Shown in pieces: positions 1-6,616 of a stretch of DNA of 64,000 bases; the stretch's first letter is position 1, and every line of letters begins with the position of its first letter. The notes beneath the pieces were generated by a model. That model saw only the letters and a list, made by a program, of their open reading frames with translations, was not told the origin of the DNA and ran no database searches. The translations under genes were made by a program, and so were the position numbers. Origin of the DNA: Saxibacter everestensis. GTDB lineage: Bacteria > Actinomycetota > Actinomycetes > Actinomycetales > Brevibacteriaceae. The stretch is from the NCBI RefSeq assembly GCF_025787225.1, contig NZ_CP090958.1, positions 1,579,856 to 1,643,855 of the forward strand, in the 5' to 3' direction.

Positions 1-152
1 TCGTCGCCGCCCCCGGGAAGCGGATTCCCCGCTGCGGTGCTTGTCATGCCGACGGCTGCCAGTGTCGTCAGCAGGACCAGCGTCAGTTGAGGGATGAGGC
101 TGTTCCAACGCTGTGCGGAAACGTCGAGCGTCTCGGTAGCCGGTTTCGTCAT
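1..152 (-). CDS. Partial membrane-anchored protein, N-terminal 50 residues
   Basis: Reading leftward from the ATG at 152, an open frame runs off the left edge of the window. The visible part starts MTKPATETLDVSAQRW and contains one hydrophobic stretch at about residues 22-40 (LTLVLLTTLAAVGM), so it is probably a signal anchor or signal peptide. Its ATG overlaps the TGA of the upstream 379-residue membrane protein (ATGA at 149-152), which implies translational coupling and a shared function. The fragment is too short to name a family. Confidence 0.6.
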   Translation of the reverse strand, partial: MTKPATETLDVSAQRWNSLIPQLTLVLLTTLAAVGMTSTAAGNPLPGGGD

Positions 153-1288
153 GCCGATTCTCCTGACAGGGACTTTTGGTTAGTAGGCGCCGGCGGGTTC
201 TCGGCAAGCCGGCGCCGGATGCCGTAGTTAATTGACGCGAGTGCTAGCGCCAGCGCCCAGAGCGGCCAGAGCAGCATCGGTAGCGTGATCAGGGGCCAGT
301 CTGTCTCGACCAGCCCACCTTGAGCACCCACTGTGAAGGTCTGCAGCACAGATGTCCTTGAGGCGGCGGCAATCATGACGGCGACGATCAGTCCGGAGAC
401 GGTGGCCAGGCCGATCGGCACCCTTCGACCAGCGAATCCCGCCATCCAACGGGGAAAGCGCTCACCCCATGGCCGGATCAAGCCCGACGTCAGCCATGCC
501 CCGAGCGAGGCTGACAGCGCCAGTCCCATACCCGCCCACAGAATCGGGGAACCGAACGGGGCGAAGTCGAAGCCCGGAACGCAAAAGAACATCAGCACCC
601 TGGTCAGCGCGTACATCAAGGGTGCTTCCATAGCGATCTTGGTCCAGAATTTGGTGCGCCGGGCAGCCCGATCGAGGAGCACGGAGTGATCCGATCCCGG
701 CCTAGCACCGCCGGCCGCAAGTCGTGCCCGGAGCCTGATGGCGATGGCTTTGCCGATTGCCGCAACCGTGCCGAGCAGCACGACCTGCATCACGAGTGGC
801 AACGAAAGGTAGACGTCCCAGCCCAACTGGTCGAAACCCAGGGCTGGCCCGAGAACCATGAACGGCAGGTAGCCGAGCGCCATCAATATTGATGCGTCCA
901 TCAAGGCCAGCAGGGCGACGATCGCGATTCCGCCGATCCAGATCCCTGGCTCCTGTCGGCCGGTTCCGGAATTGCGTGGCCTGCGCAGCGCCAACCACAG
1001 CGAGCCGGCCAGAGCGAGCAGGCTGCAGCCGAAGAAGATGGCGTTTGCCGAGCCGTCCGGGTACAGGGTCAGGGCTGCGCCGAAGGATGAATCTGGATTG
1101 TCGAGCGGGTTGTCCGCGCTGTTGACCAGCCAGAACAGCCCCAGGATGCTGAGGAACAGGCTGAGTGCGACGGCCAGGTAGGCGGGATAATTCCGAAGCT
1201 GGATCGGTGCGGCTACGGTGTCAGGTCGGCCATCAGCTCCTGATGACGGGTGAAGGGGACGGGTAAGTGGGGCATTCTGGTTGCTCAT
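149..1288 (-). CDS. Polytopic membrane protein of unknown function
   Basis: This is a 379-residue protein with about eight hydrophobic segments spread along its length (for example LAVALSLFLSILGLFWLV at 38-55 and the segment near 330-350). I do not recognise a family or catalytic motif. The ATG at 1288 has an AAAGG purine run about 10 nt upstream. The gene is coupled by a 4-nt overlap to the next gene leftward, so the two probably form a two-component membrane module. A perfect 10-bp inverted repeat sits 30-55 nt upstream of the start and could be its operator. It diverges from rbpA. The family assignment is open. Confidence 0.7.
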   Translation of the reverse strand: MSNQNAPLTRPLHPSSGADGRPDTVAAPIQLRNYPAYLAVALSLFLSILGLFWLVNSADNPLDNPDSSFGAALTLYPDGSANAIFFGCSLLALAGSLWLALRRPRNSGTGRQEPGIWIGGIAIVALLALMDASILMALGYLPFMVLGPALGFDQLGWDVYLSLPLVMQVVLLGTVAAIGKAIAIRLRARLAAGGARPGSDHSVLLDRAARRTKFWTKIAMEAPLMYALTRVLMFFCVPGFDFAPFGSPILWAGMGLALSASLGAWLTSGLIRPWGERFPRWMAGFAGRRVPIGLATVSGLIVAVMIAAASRTSVLQTFTVGAQGGLVETDWPLITLPMLLWPLWALALALASINYGIRRRLAENPPAPTNQKSLSGESA

Positions 1289-1317
1289 ATGCCCAGCCTT
1301 TCGCTCTTTCGTGGCCC

Positions 1318-1343
1318 TGGAATCCCCTGCGCTGGGGATTCCA
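1318..1343. promoter_or_regulatory. 26-bp inverted repeat upstream of the membrane-protein operon
   Basis: The arms TGGAATCCCC (1318-1327) and GGGGATTCCA (1334-1343) are perfectly complementary around a 6-nt centre. The site lies 30 nt upstream of the start at 1288, where a repressor operator or leader hairpin would sit. No cognate regulator is identified in the window. Confidence 0.5.
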
Positions 1344-1380
1344 CTCCCCCGCGCGAGGTAGCGCCGGAAGGCCCGCGACT

Positions 1381-1420
1381 GACGTCAGGAATCGACGCTT
1401 GACGTCGCAGGAATCGACGC
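1381..1420. repeat. Tandem duplication in the rbpA upstream region
   Basis: The 18-bp stretch GACGTCAGGAATCGACGC (1381-1398) is repeated at 1401-1420 with a two-base insertion (GC after GACGTC). The gap between the divergent starts (1289-1647) holds this, the 1318-1343 inverted repeat and the rbpA promoter, and no gene that I can support. Confidence 0.6.
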
Positions 1421-1550
1421 CGGGCTGCTCCGAGCCGTGCTTGATTCGTCCTGCGCAGCGAAAATTGGTTATCATGGTTAGTCGCTTCCCTATTTCGTTT
1501 GCAAGCCGCCGGCTGAGGGCAGGGCGGAAGAACGAAGACGGGCGCGGAGC

Positions 1551-1576
1551 GGAATACGACCTGATTTCTACGCGTT
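1551..1576 (+). promoter_or_regulatory. SigR/SigH-type promoter of rbpA
   Basis: GGAAT at 1551-1555 is followed after exactly 18 nt by GTT at 1574-1576. This matches the Streptomyces SigR / mycobacterial SigH consensus GGAAT-N18/19-GTT. In S. coelicolor rbpA is a known SigR target, so the match sits at the expected gene. The predicted transcript would start near 1585, leaving a leader of about 60 nt. Confidence 0.7.
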
Positions 1577-1647
1577 GTAGTTGTCGTACGTTCCTTGTCA
1601 TGGAGACGTCCGGCAGGGAACTGAATCGGAAACATTGAGGGGTAACT

Positions 1648-2004
1648 ATGAGTGAACGCAGCCTTCGCGGTACGCAGCTTGGCTCCCGCAGTCTGGAATC
1701 AGATGCCGGCGTAGAACCAGCACCGCGCCAGATTGCCGAATACGTGTGCCCGGACGGACACACTTTCACGGTGCCTTTCTCAGTCGAAGCTGAGATTCCG
1801 CCGATCTGGGAATCCAGCACCAACGGAACCGGAATCCTGAAGGGTGCCGAAGAGCCGAATGGCGAGCCGGAAAAGCACGTCCGCTCACATTGGGACATGC
1901 TTCTCGAGCGCCGAACGCCTGAAGAGCTTCAGGTCCTCCTCGATGAGCGGCTTGAGCTTCTGCGCGCGGGCCGGCTCAATCAGCGGAGTTCTTCCCGCAA
2001 GTAG
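1648..2004 (+). CDS. rbpA: RNA polymerase-binding protein RbpA
   Basis: RbpA binds the RNA polymerase beta subunit region and the group 1/2 sigma factors, and stabilises the open complex; it is confined to Actinobacteria. The 118-residue product has the family length, the central segment EYVCPDGHTFTVPFS (31-45) and the signature RSHWDMLLERR (79-89), followed by the helical sigma-interaction region and a basic tail. The ATG at 1648 is preceded by GAGGGG. An 18-nt-spaced GGAAT/GTT promoter upstream suggests induction by thiol or oxidative stress. The gene stands alone, divergent from the membrane-protein operon and convergent with the mannosyltransferase gene. Confidence 0.96.
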   Translation: MSERSLRGTQLGSRSLESDAGVEPAPRQIAEYVCPDGHTFTVPFSVEAEIPPIWESSTNGTGILKGAEEPNGEPEKHVRSHWDMLLERRTPEELQVLLDERLELLRAGRLNQRSSSRK

Positions 2005-2046
2005 TCTTTCCCGCCGGCGTCGCGGGGGTCCTCCGCCACAGCTGGT

Positions 2047-2805
2047 TCAGAGCGTCTTAGAGCCCAGCAGCTTGCGTAGCTGCTGGGCTCTATACATGAC
2101 GCCCCACAACGTTGTTCGCCACAGTGCCTCGATCACGATCGCGCTGTTCATCTTGGACGCGCCGTGTTCCCGCTCGACAAACGTAATCGGCACCTCGCGA
2201 ATGTCGAGACCGGCCTTCCGGGCTCGCCACGCCATATCGACCTGAAAGCAATACCCCTGGGACGCGATGGTCTGCATATTGAGCTTGTCGATGGCAGCGC
2301 TTCGGTACGCCCTGAACCCGGCTGTGGCATCCCGCAGTCCGATGCCTAGTACGGTGCGAACGTAGGAGTTCCCCGCCTTCGATAGCCAGGCACGATGCCT
2401 GGGCCAGTTCAGGATGGAACCGCCGGGTACCCAGCGGGAGCCGATCACCAGGTCTGCGCCTGATCGTATTCCAGCCAGCAGGGCGGGAAGATCCTCCGCA
2501 CGGTGTGAACCATCTGCGTCCATTTCGACCATCACGTCGTAGCCGTGGTCGATGCCCCAGCCGAAACCGGCTATGTAGGCGGCTCCCAACCCATTCTTTG
2601 CCCGGCGGTGCAGAACGTGCACTTTATCGCTGTCTGCGGCTAAACCGTCCGCGATGTCCCCGGTACCATCCGGAGAATTGTCGTCCACGATCAGGATGTC
2701 GACTGCAGGGATGACCGCTCTCAAGGAACCAACGGTAAGGGCCAGAGAATCGCGCTCCTTGTAGGTTGGCATCACTATCAGGGTGCGATCAGTGGCTGGG
2801 TCCAT
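2047..2805 (-). CDS. Polyprenol monophosphomannose synthase (GT2)
   Basis: This enzyme transfers mannose from GDP-mannose to polyprenyl phosphate, giving the lipid-linked donor for lipoglycan and O-mannosylation pathways at the membrane. The 252-residue protein is a GT-A fold family 2 glycosyltransferase with the nucleotide-binding motif DDNSPDGT (41-48), the metal-binding MDADGSH (96-102) and GSRWVPGG. It ends without the C-terminal membrane domain, so it is the soluble, single-domain type, without the apolipoprotein acyltransferase fusion seen in some mycobacterial Ppm1 proteins. The ATG at 2805 follows TAAGCT plus 6 nt, so the mRNA is predicted to be leaderless. It is convergent with rbpA. 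Confidence 0.93.
   Translation of the reverse strand: MDPATDRTLIVMPTYKERDSLALTVGSLRAVIPAVDILIVDDNSPDGTGDIADGLAADSDKVHVLHRRAKNGLGAAYIAGFGWGIDHGYDVMVEMDADGSHRAEDLPALLAGIRSGADLVIGSRWVPGGSILNWPRHRAWLSKAGNSYVRTVLGIGLRDATAGFRAYRSAAIDKLNMQTIASQGYCFQVDMAWRARKAGLDIREVPITFVEREHGASKMNSAIVIEALWRTTLWGVMYRAQQLRKLLGSKTL
2060..2090. terminator. Hairpin inside the 3' end of the mannosyltransferase gene
   Basis: The arms GAGCCCAGCAG (2060-2070) and CTGCTGGGCTC (2080-2090) form a perfect 11-bp stem with a 9-nt loop. The hairpin lies 56 nt past the rbpA stop, within the convergent gene's coding sequence. It could end rbpA transcription. It has no U-tract. Confidence 0.45.
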
Positions 2806-2838
2806 GAGCCAAGCTTAGATGTCTGCCGGAACCACTAC

Positions 2839-2937
2839 GGCGTTTGGTCCGGATTATGGCAGCCTTCGGGCCGAAAAGCGTCCTCGAGGGAAGACAAGTT
2901 TCGTTTTCTACTGACTGCCATAACCGGACCAAATGCC
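2839..2937. repeat. Long imperfect inverted repeat, 23-24 bp arms
   Basis: The left arm (2839-2862) and right arm (2915-2937) are complementary apart from one substitution and one inserted base; the shared core includes TTTGGTCCGG and TTATGGCAG. The 52-nt centre is unremarkable. The repeat lies in the 316-bp gap between the divergent start of the mannosyltransferase gene and the end of the amidohydrolase gene. That gap contains this, the hairpin at 2998-3031 and no supported gene. Confidence 0.65.
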
Positions 2938-2997
2938 TTGTTCGGTCGGCACGACCAACTACGAAGTTACCTGTCTGCCGACGAGAGTCAACCCCTG

Positions 2998-3031
2998 CTG
3001 ACCTGCGGCGATAAGCATCTTCGCAGGTCAG
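2998..3031. terminator. Hairpin downstream of the amidohydrolase gene
   Basis: CTGACCTGCG (2998-3007) and CGCAGGTCAG (3022-3031) form a perfect 10-bp stem around 14 nt. It lies about 90 nt past the amidohydrolase stop on the minus strand and has no clear U-tract, so it is at best an actinobacterial-style hairpin terminator. Confidence 0.45.
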
Positions 3032-3121
3032 GGCGGTCGAAATATTCACCAATCGTTTTAGGAATACCGGCGTGTCATCACGCGTGTCGTGTCGTCCCGC
3101 GCAGAAACACGTCGGCGAAGG

Positions 3122-4762
3122 TCAAGGTGCACCGAATGAATTGTCGGCGAACAGGGTGACGCCGTCACGCACGGTCAGCAGGCAACGTGGCCGAAAGTGC
3201 GGATCGCTGAGATCGGGCAGACCCGGAGTGCCGGAGCGCGGATCTGTGCTCCAGGAGGCCAGCCGGTCGTCGGCAGCCTGGACGATCAGGTCGCCTGCGG
3301 CCCAAACGGCGAAGCTGGCGGGCTGGCCAGGGGCGATAACGCCTTTGCCGTGCTCGCCGGCGGCCCGCCATCCGCCACGGGTGTGCGCCGTGAAGGCCGC
3401 CCGGGCAGATATTCGTTCCGCCGGGCTGCTATGGAAGACAGCTGCGCGGATCGAGCCCCAGGGATCGAGCGGCGTGACCGGACAATCCGATCCGAGCGCC
3501 AGTGGGACTCCGGAGCCGATCATCGACCCGATGCGGTTCATTCGGGCCGAGCGCTGCGCCCCGACTCGATCGGCGTACATGCCCGAGTCGCCGCCCCACG
3601 CGGCATCGAAGGCGGGCTGGACGCTGACCAGCAGGCCAAGCCGCACCAGCCGCGCGATCTGATCATCGTCCGCGGTCACCACGTGCTCAAGCCGGTGACC
3701 GGCCGAACCCACCGCAGCCGTGCCCAATGCGGCGGTGGCCCGTTCGAAGCCGTCCAGCACGACATCGAGGGCGGCGTCACCGATGACATGGAATCCGGCC
3801 TGCAGCCCGGCCTGCGTGCTGCCCTGGACGTGCTTCGAGACTTGCTCAGCGCTCAGGTATGGCGCGGCCGGCGTCGCACCGCCCAGGTAGGGCGCACGGA
3901 ACGCCGCCGTGCCCGAACCGATCGACCCATCCGCGCACAGATCGCCGGCCAGCCCGCGCAGACCGGGCAGCGTCGCCCGAAGCGCCTGTGCCTCTTCGAC
4001 CGAACCGACCAGCTGGCCGCTGTAGAACATCACCTCCGGCAGGTCCTGGGCCGACTCGCAGAGCCGGATCAACACGGCAAGGTCATCGTTACCGGAAATT
4101 CCCGGCGCGGACATCTCGTGCAACGCCACCACACCCCGGGAGGCCGCGTGTTCGAGTGCGGCCCGCTGCACTTCCGCGCGCCGGGATGGCGTGAGTGCGC
4201 GCGCCGCGCGGCGCGCTCTGTCATGGGCGTCCTTCGTGACTAGGCCGGACTCGTCGAAGCCGGCCAGGCTGGACAGTCCGGCTTCGGCAATGAGGGTGCC
4301 GGATACCGCTGCGGAATGCACATCGACGCGTGCCAGGAAGACTTTACGGTTTCCCGACGCACGATCAAGCTCCTGCGCCGTCGGCGGGCGAGGGTCGCTC
4401 CAACGACTTTCGTCCCAGCCGGTCCCGGTGACCACAGTGGCATCGCTGGTTGCCCGCGCGGCCTCGGCAACCCGGTCGAGCACCTGCTGCACCGAGGTCG
4501 CATCATCGAGGCTCAGGCCCTCGAGCGACAGCCCGGTCTCGGTTACATGCGCGTGCGCGTCGACGAAGCCCGGGGTGACCAGGGCGCCGTCCAGGTCGAC
4601 GACCCGTACATCGCCAAACATGTCTGCGGCTTCGTCGGAACCGACCCAGGCGATGCTGTCGCCATCCACGAGCATTGATGTCGCGAACGGATCTGCGGGA
4701 CTGTGCACCTCCCCGCCGCGAAACAGGACACGCTGATTACTACTTGTGCTGGTCTTGGTCAT
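3122..4762 (-). CDS. YtcJ-type amidohydrolase (amidohydrolase family 3)
   Basis: This is a metal-dependent hydrolase of the cyclic amidohydrolase superfamily, and the substrate cannot be told from sequence. The 546-residue protein opens with the small beta-domain (LVDGDSIAWVG), then the metal site FVDAHAHV (67-74, His70 and His72), FHVIGDAALD, GHRLEHVV and the late acid SDCPVTPLDPWGSIR, in the order typical of YtcJ proteins. It appears intact. The ATG at 4762 lies within the region upstream of the divergent exonuclease gene, whose GTG start at 4833 leaves 70 bp between them for both promoters. Confidence 0.9.
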   Translation of the reverse strand: MTKTSTSSNQRVLFRGGEVHSPADPFATSMLVDGDSIAWVGSDEAADMFGDVRVVDLDGALVTPGFVDAHAHVTETGLSLEGLSLDDATSVQQVLDRVAEAARATSDATVVTGTGWDESRWSDPRPPTAQELDRASGNRKVFLARVDVHSAAVSGTLIAEAGLSSLAGFDESGLVTKDAHDRARRAARALTPSRRAEVQRAALEHAASRGVVALHEMSAPGISGNDDLAVLIRLCESAQDLPEVMFYSGQLVGSVEEAQALRATLPGLRGLAGDLCADGSIGSGTAAFRAPYLGGATPAAPYLSAEQVSKHVQGSTQAGLQAGFHVIGDAALDVVLDGFERATAALGTAAVGSAGHRLEHVVTADDDQIARLVRLGLLVSVQPAFDAAWGGDSGMYADRVGAQRSARMNRIGSMIGSGVPLALGSDCPVTPLDPWGSIRAAVFHSSPAERISARAAFTAHTRGGWRAAGEHGKGVIAPGQPASFAVWAAGDLIVQAADDRLASWSTDPRSGTPGLPDLSDPHFRPRCLLTVRDGVTLFADNSFGAP

Positions 4763-4832
4763 GGTTTCTAGTTTGCCGCGTGCCGCGCGTCACACCCATG
4801 CCGGTGTCGTAGTCGGACGATATGGTCGTACT

Positions 4833-5810
4833 GTGACGAACCCAAAGGCGCCGCCAAACCAGCAAGCCACACTCGTCGTGGATACGCCGTCGCTGTACTA
4901 CCGGGCCTTCTACGCACTGCCAACCAGTCTGACCGCTCCCGACGGCACTCCGGTGAACGCCGTTCGCGGGCTGCTCGACATGCTGGCGACCCTGATCGAT
5001 GCGAACAACACGCCCAGTGTGCTTGCCTGTTGGGACAATGACTGGCGGCCGGAGTTCCGCACGGAGCTGATGCCCAGCTACAAGGCGCAACGCGTCGGGC
5101 CTGGTGGCGGTGAGGAAACTCCGGATGAGCTGTCCGCTCAACTCGACCTGATTCGAACCGCCCTGCGGCACGCGCAGATCCCGATTCTCGGCGTTGACGG
5201 GTACGAGGCAGACGATGTGATCGCCAGCGTGGTCGCCCAGAATGGGCAGCCAAGCCTGGTGGTGACCGGCGATCGCGACCTCTTCCAGCTTCTCGACGAG
5301 ACCGATCGTGTGCAGGTCGTCTACCCCGGCAAATCGATCAAGGACGCGAAACGGATGACCAACGCAACGTTGGCCGAGCAGTACGGGGTGGAAAGCGGCG
5401 AGCAGTACGCGGCGATGGCTACCCTTCGTGGCGATCCTTCGGATGGCTTGCCGGGAGTGGCCGGCGTTGGTGAAAAGACCGCGGTGAAACTGATCAGGAC
5501 CTTCGGCACCGTGGCGGGCGTGATCGCCGCCGCGCGAAGTGGAGACCGGAGCGGCGGCCTCAGCGACCGGATCGCGGCTGCCGTCATCGACGGCGCCGAG
5601 CAGCTTGCCCGCGCGGAGCAGGTGGTCAACACGGTCCGGAATCTGGACCTCGGCGTTACCGCCGACGAGCTCCCTGGCTATGGATTATTCACAACGGCCG
5701 ATGCCGACCAGGCCTCTGCCTGGGCCGAGGACTGGGGCGTGGCGAGCAGTCTCGGCCGCCTGCTCGCCGCGCGGGAACGAGTTGCCACCGCGGCGGCAGG
5801 GGATCGCTGA
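4833..5810 (+). CDS. 5'-3' exonuclease / flap nuclease domain protein
   Basis: This is a stand-alone homologue of the DNA polymerase I N-terminal nuclease (FEN/PIN superfamily), likely acting on 5' flaps and RNA primers. In the 325-residue product, the metal-binding acids fall in VVDTPSLYYRAF (N-terminus), DGYEADDVI (122-130) and TGDRDLFQLL (145-154), followed by the helix-three-turn-helix GLPGVAGVGEKTAVKLI (about 205-221). Upstream in-frame codons exist to 4746. I chose GTG 4833 because TATGGT ends 6 nt before it (leaderless pattern) and the longer form would overlap the divergent gene. Its TGA overlaps the ATG of the next gene. Confidence 0.9.
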   Translation: MTNPKAPPNQQATLVVDTPSLYYRAFYALPTSLTAPDGTPVNAVRGLLDMLATLIDANNTPSVLACWDNDWRPEFRTELMPSYKAQRVGPGGGEETPDELSAQLDLIRTALRHAQIPILGVDGYEADDVIASVVAQNGQPSLVVTGDRDLFQLLDETDRVQVVYPGKSIKDAKRMTNATLAEQYGVESGEQYAAMATLRGDPSDGLPGVAGVGEKTAVKLIRTFGTVAGVIAAARSGDRSGGLSDRIAAAVIDGAEQLARAEQVVNTVRNLDLGVTADELPGYGLFTTADADQASAWAEDWGVASSLGRLLAARERVATAAAGDR

Positions 5811-6616
5811 TGGTGCGCGCCGAGACGGCCGGCGAGGCGGAGCCTGCGCCGCTCACCAAGGTGCCGCTGCCTCTCGACGGACTGGGCTTCACCCGTCGCA
5901 GATCGCACTGGCATCGCGGTGCTTTGCTGGCTTTCGATCTCGAAACGACCGGGGTCGACCCGGCCCGGGCACGGATCGTGACGGCCACCATGGTGAAGAT
6001 CCGCGGCGGTGATCCGGTCGGCCGGCACTGGATCGGCGAAACTTCCGAATGGTTGGTGAATCCAGGCATCGAGATCCCGGCCGAGGCTTCGGCCATACAC
6101 GGGGTGACTACCGAAAGAGCGCGCCGCGAAGGGGCGGCCCCACGGTTCGTCATCGAATCTCTGCTGCAGTGCCTCGCCGACACTGCGGTTCGGGGCGAGC
6201 CCGTTGTCGGCCACAATGTCTGTTACGACCTCACGGTCCTGCATGCCGAGGCGGTTCGCTGGGGGCTGATCCCACCAAGTTCCAAGGAAGCTGGCTTAGG
6301 CTGGGTGATCGATACTCTTGTGGTGGATAAACAGCTGGACAGATTCCGTAAGGGAAAGCGCACGCTGGCACACACTGCGGCGCACTACGAAGTCCCGCTG
6401 GTGAATGCCCACAACGCGACTGCCGACGCGGTGGCGGCGGCGCGGGTTGCGGTAGCGATGGCCGAGAAATATCCCGCTCTGCGGGACTTGAGTTTGGAGG
6501 AGCTGCACTTGTCGCAGATTGACTGGAAGCAAGAGCAGGCGAAGGGCCTGCAAGAATGGTTGCGATCGCGCGATCCGCGAATCGTCATCGATGGCCGCTG
6601 GCCGGTGGCGATCTGA
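5810..6616 (+). CDS. DnaQ-like DEDDh 3'-5' exonuclease
   Basis: This 268-residue protein has the RNase T/DnaQ exonuclease fold. The three motifs are visible: FDLETTGVD (42-50, acids D43 and E45), EASAIHGVT, GHNVCYDLTVL, and finally HNATADAVAAA supplying the DEDDh histidine and last aspartate. It lacks DNA polymerase domains, so it is a stand-alone processing or proofreading nuclease. It overlaps both neighbours by one base (TGATG at 5808-5812 and 6614-6618), so the two nucleases and secA2 are probably translated as one coupled operon. What links nucleases to SecA2 is unclear. Confidence 0.9.
   Translation: MVRAETAGEAEPAPLTKVPLPLDGLGFTRRRSHWHRGALLAFDLETTGVDPARARIVTATMVKIRGGDPVGRHWIGETSEWLVNPGIEIPAEASAIHGVTTERARREGAAPRFVIESLLQCLADTAVRGEPVVGHNVCYDLTVLHAEAVRWGLIPPSSKEAGLGWVIDTLVVDKQLDRFRKGKRTLAHTAAHYEVPLVNAHNATADAVAAARVAVAMAEKYPALRDLSLEELHLSQIDWKQEQAKGLQEWLRSRDPRIVIDGRWPVAI

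Noticed and set aside
1338-1342. SigR-type -35 (GGAAT on the minus strand) for the membrane operon
   Set aside because: No GTT at the required 18-19 nt spacing; GGAAT here is part of the 26-bp inverted repeat.
3197-4243. Long open frame on the strand opposite the amidohydrolase gene
   Set aside because: Its translation is Arg/Gly-rich without motifs, while the minus strand carries all amidohydrolase motifs. It is a G+C shadow frame.
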